Part shown: positions 5,346 through 5,463 of the stretch, in pieces
How positions within the stretch are numbered: the first letter of the stretch is position 1
How the letters are laid out: every line of letters starts with the position of its first letter
Source: Dokdonella_A sp051958935
GTDB lineage: Bacteria; Pseudomonadota; Gammaproteobacteria; Xanthomonadales; Rhodanobacteraceae
Direction of reading: 5' to 3'
Length of the DNA: 5,463 bases
Assembly (NCBI RefSeq): GCF_051958935.1
Contig: NZ_JBQCFP010000192.1
Coordinates: 1 to 5,463, forward strand
The notes under the pieces: model-generated
Told to the model about the DNA's origin: nothing
The model's database searches: none
What the model saw: only the letters and a program-made list of their open reading frames with translations
Made by a program: the position numbers and the translations under genes

Positions 5346-5410
5346 GTGTAGGGCGGTACGCGCAACGCGCGTGCCGCCGATCGCGCCAGTCCACCAACGC
5401 ATCGCGGCTT
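5334..5410. repeat. Hairpin repeat family II, copy 2
   Basis: This is the second copy of the element at 4014-4089. Its core 5352-5378 is a nearly perfect 12-bp stem, GGCGGTACGCGC and GCGCGTGCCGCC around AAC, with one wobble pair. It overlaps the hairpin that ends copy E of family I. The remaining 5411-5463 to the window edge shows no gene that I can support. Confidence 0.75.
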
Positions 5411-5463
5411 CCACCGCCCGCGCCAAACGCGCTTGCACCTGCGCCGCCGGTCACCGCGCCGCG

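Noticed and set aside
5411..5463. Possible gene entering from the right edge
   Set aside because: Several frames are open only because of high GC; none gives recognisable protein sequence over so short a stretch.

Overview
The window is very GC-rich (third codon positions almost always G or C) and looks like chromosomal DNA of a gammaproteobacterium, most likely Xanthomonadales (Lysobacter/Luteimonas/Rhodanobacter-like). That guess rests on protein style and on intergenic hairpin repeats starting GTAGGAGC, which I associate with that order; it is inference, not a database match. No mobile element gene, CRISPR array, tRNA or rRNA was seen.

Layout: a mosaic hairpin repeat (35-208) precedes a MOSC-domain protein (238-1050, +) and an Npt/Tlc-like major facilitator transporter (1136-2401, + , TTG start). 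An inverted pair of short palindromic repeats separates the transporter from a convergent MTH1-like Nudix hydrolase (2491-2979, -). A 97-bp divergent promoter region then leads to S-formylglutathione hydrolase (3077-3925, +). Repeats of two families fill the gap to a convergent yeast-type (Fcy1-like) cytosine deaminase (4117-4554, -). A second inverted repeat pair lies between it and a DUF4442 hotdog-fold protein (4803-5273, -). The right edge carries a hybrid of the two repeat families.

The six genes are housekeeping or detoxification types: molybdenum-cofactor-linked reduction, nucleotide sanitation (Nudix), formaldehyde detoxification, pyrimidine salvage and a thioesterase-like fold. Nothing ties them into one pathway. 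They are arranged as separate small transcription units, and only 238-1050 with 1136-2401, and possibly 4803-5273 with 4117-4554, are co-oriented neighbours.

I do not see a convincing undescribed multi-gene system. The least ordinary content is the density of repeats, with three hairpin families in under 5.5 kb, one overlapping a stop codon and one sitting just upstream of a ribosome binding site. Also notable is the bacterial deaminase that keeps the cytosine-binding residues of the yeast enzyme.
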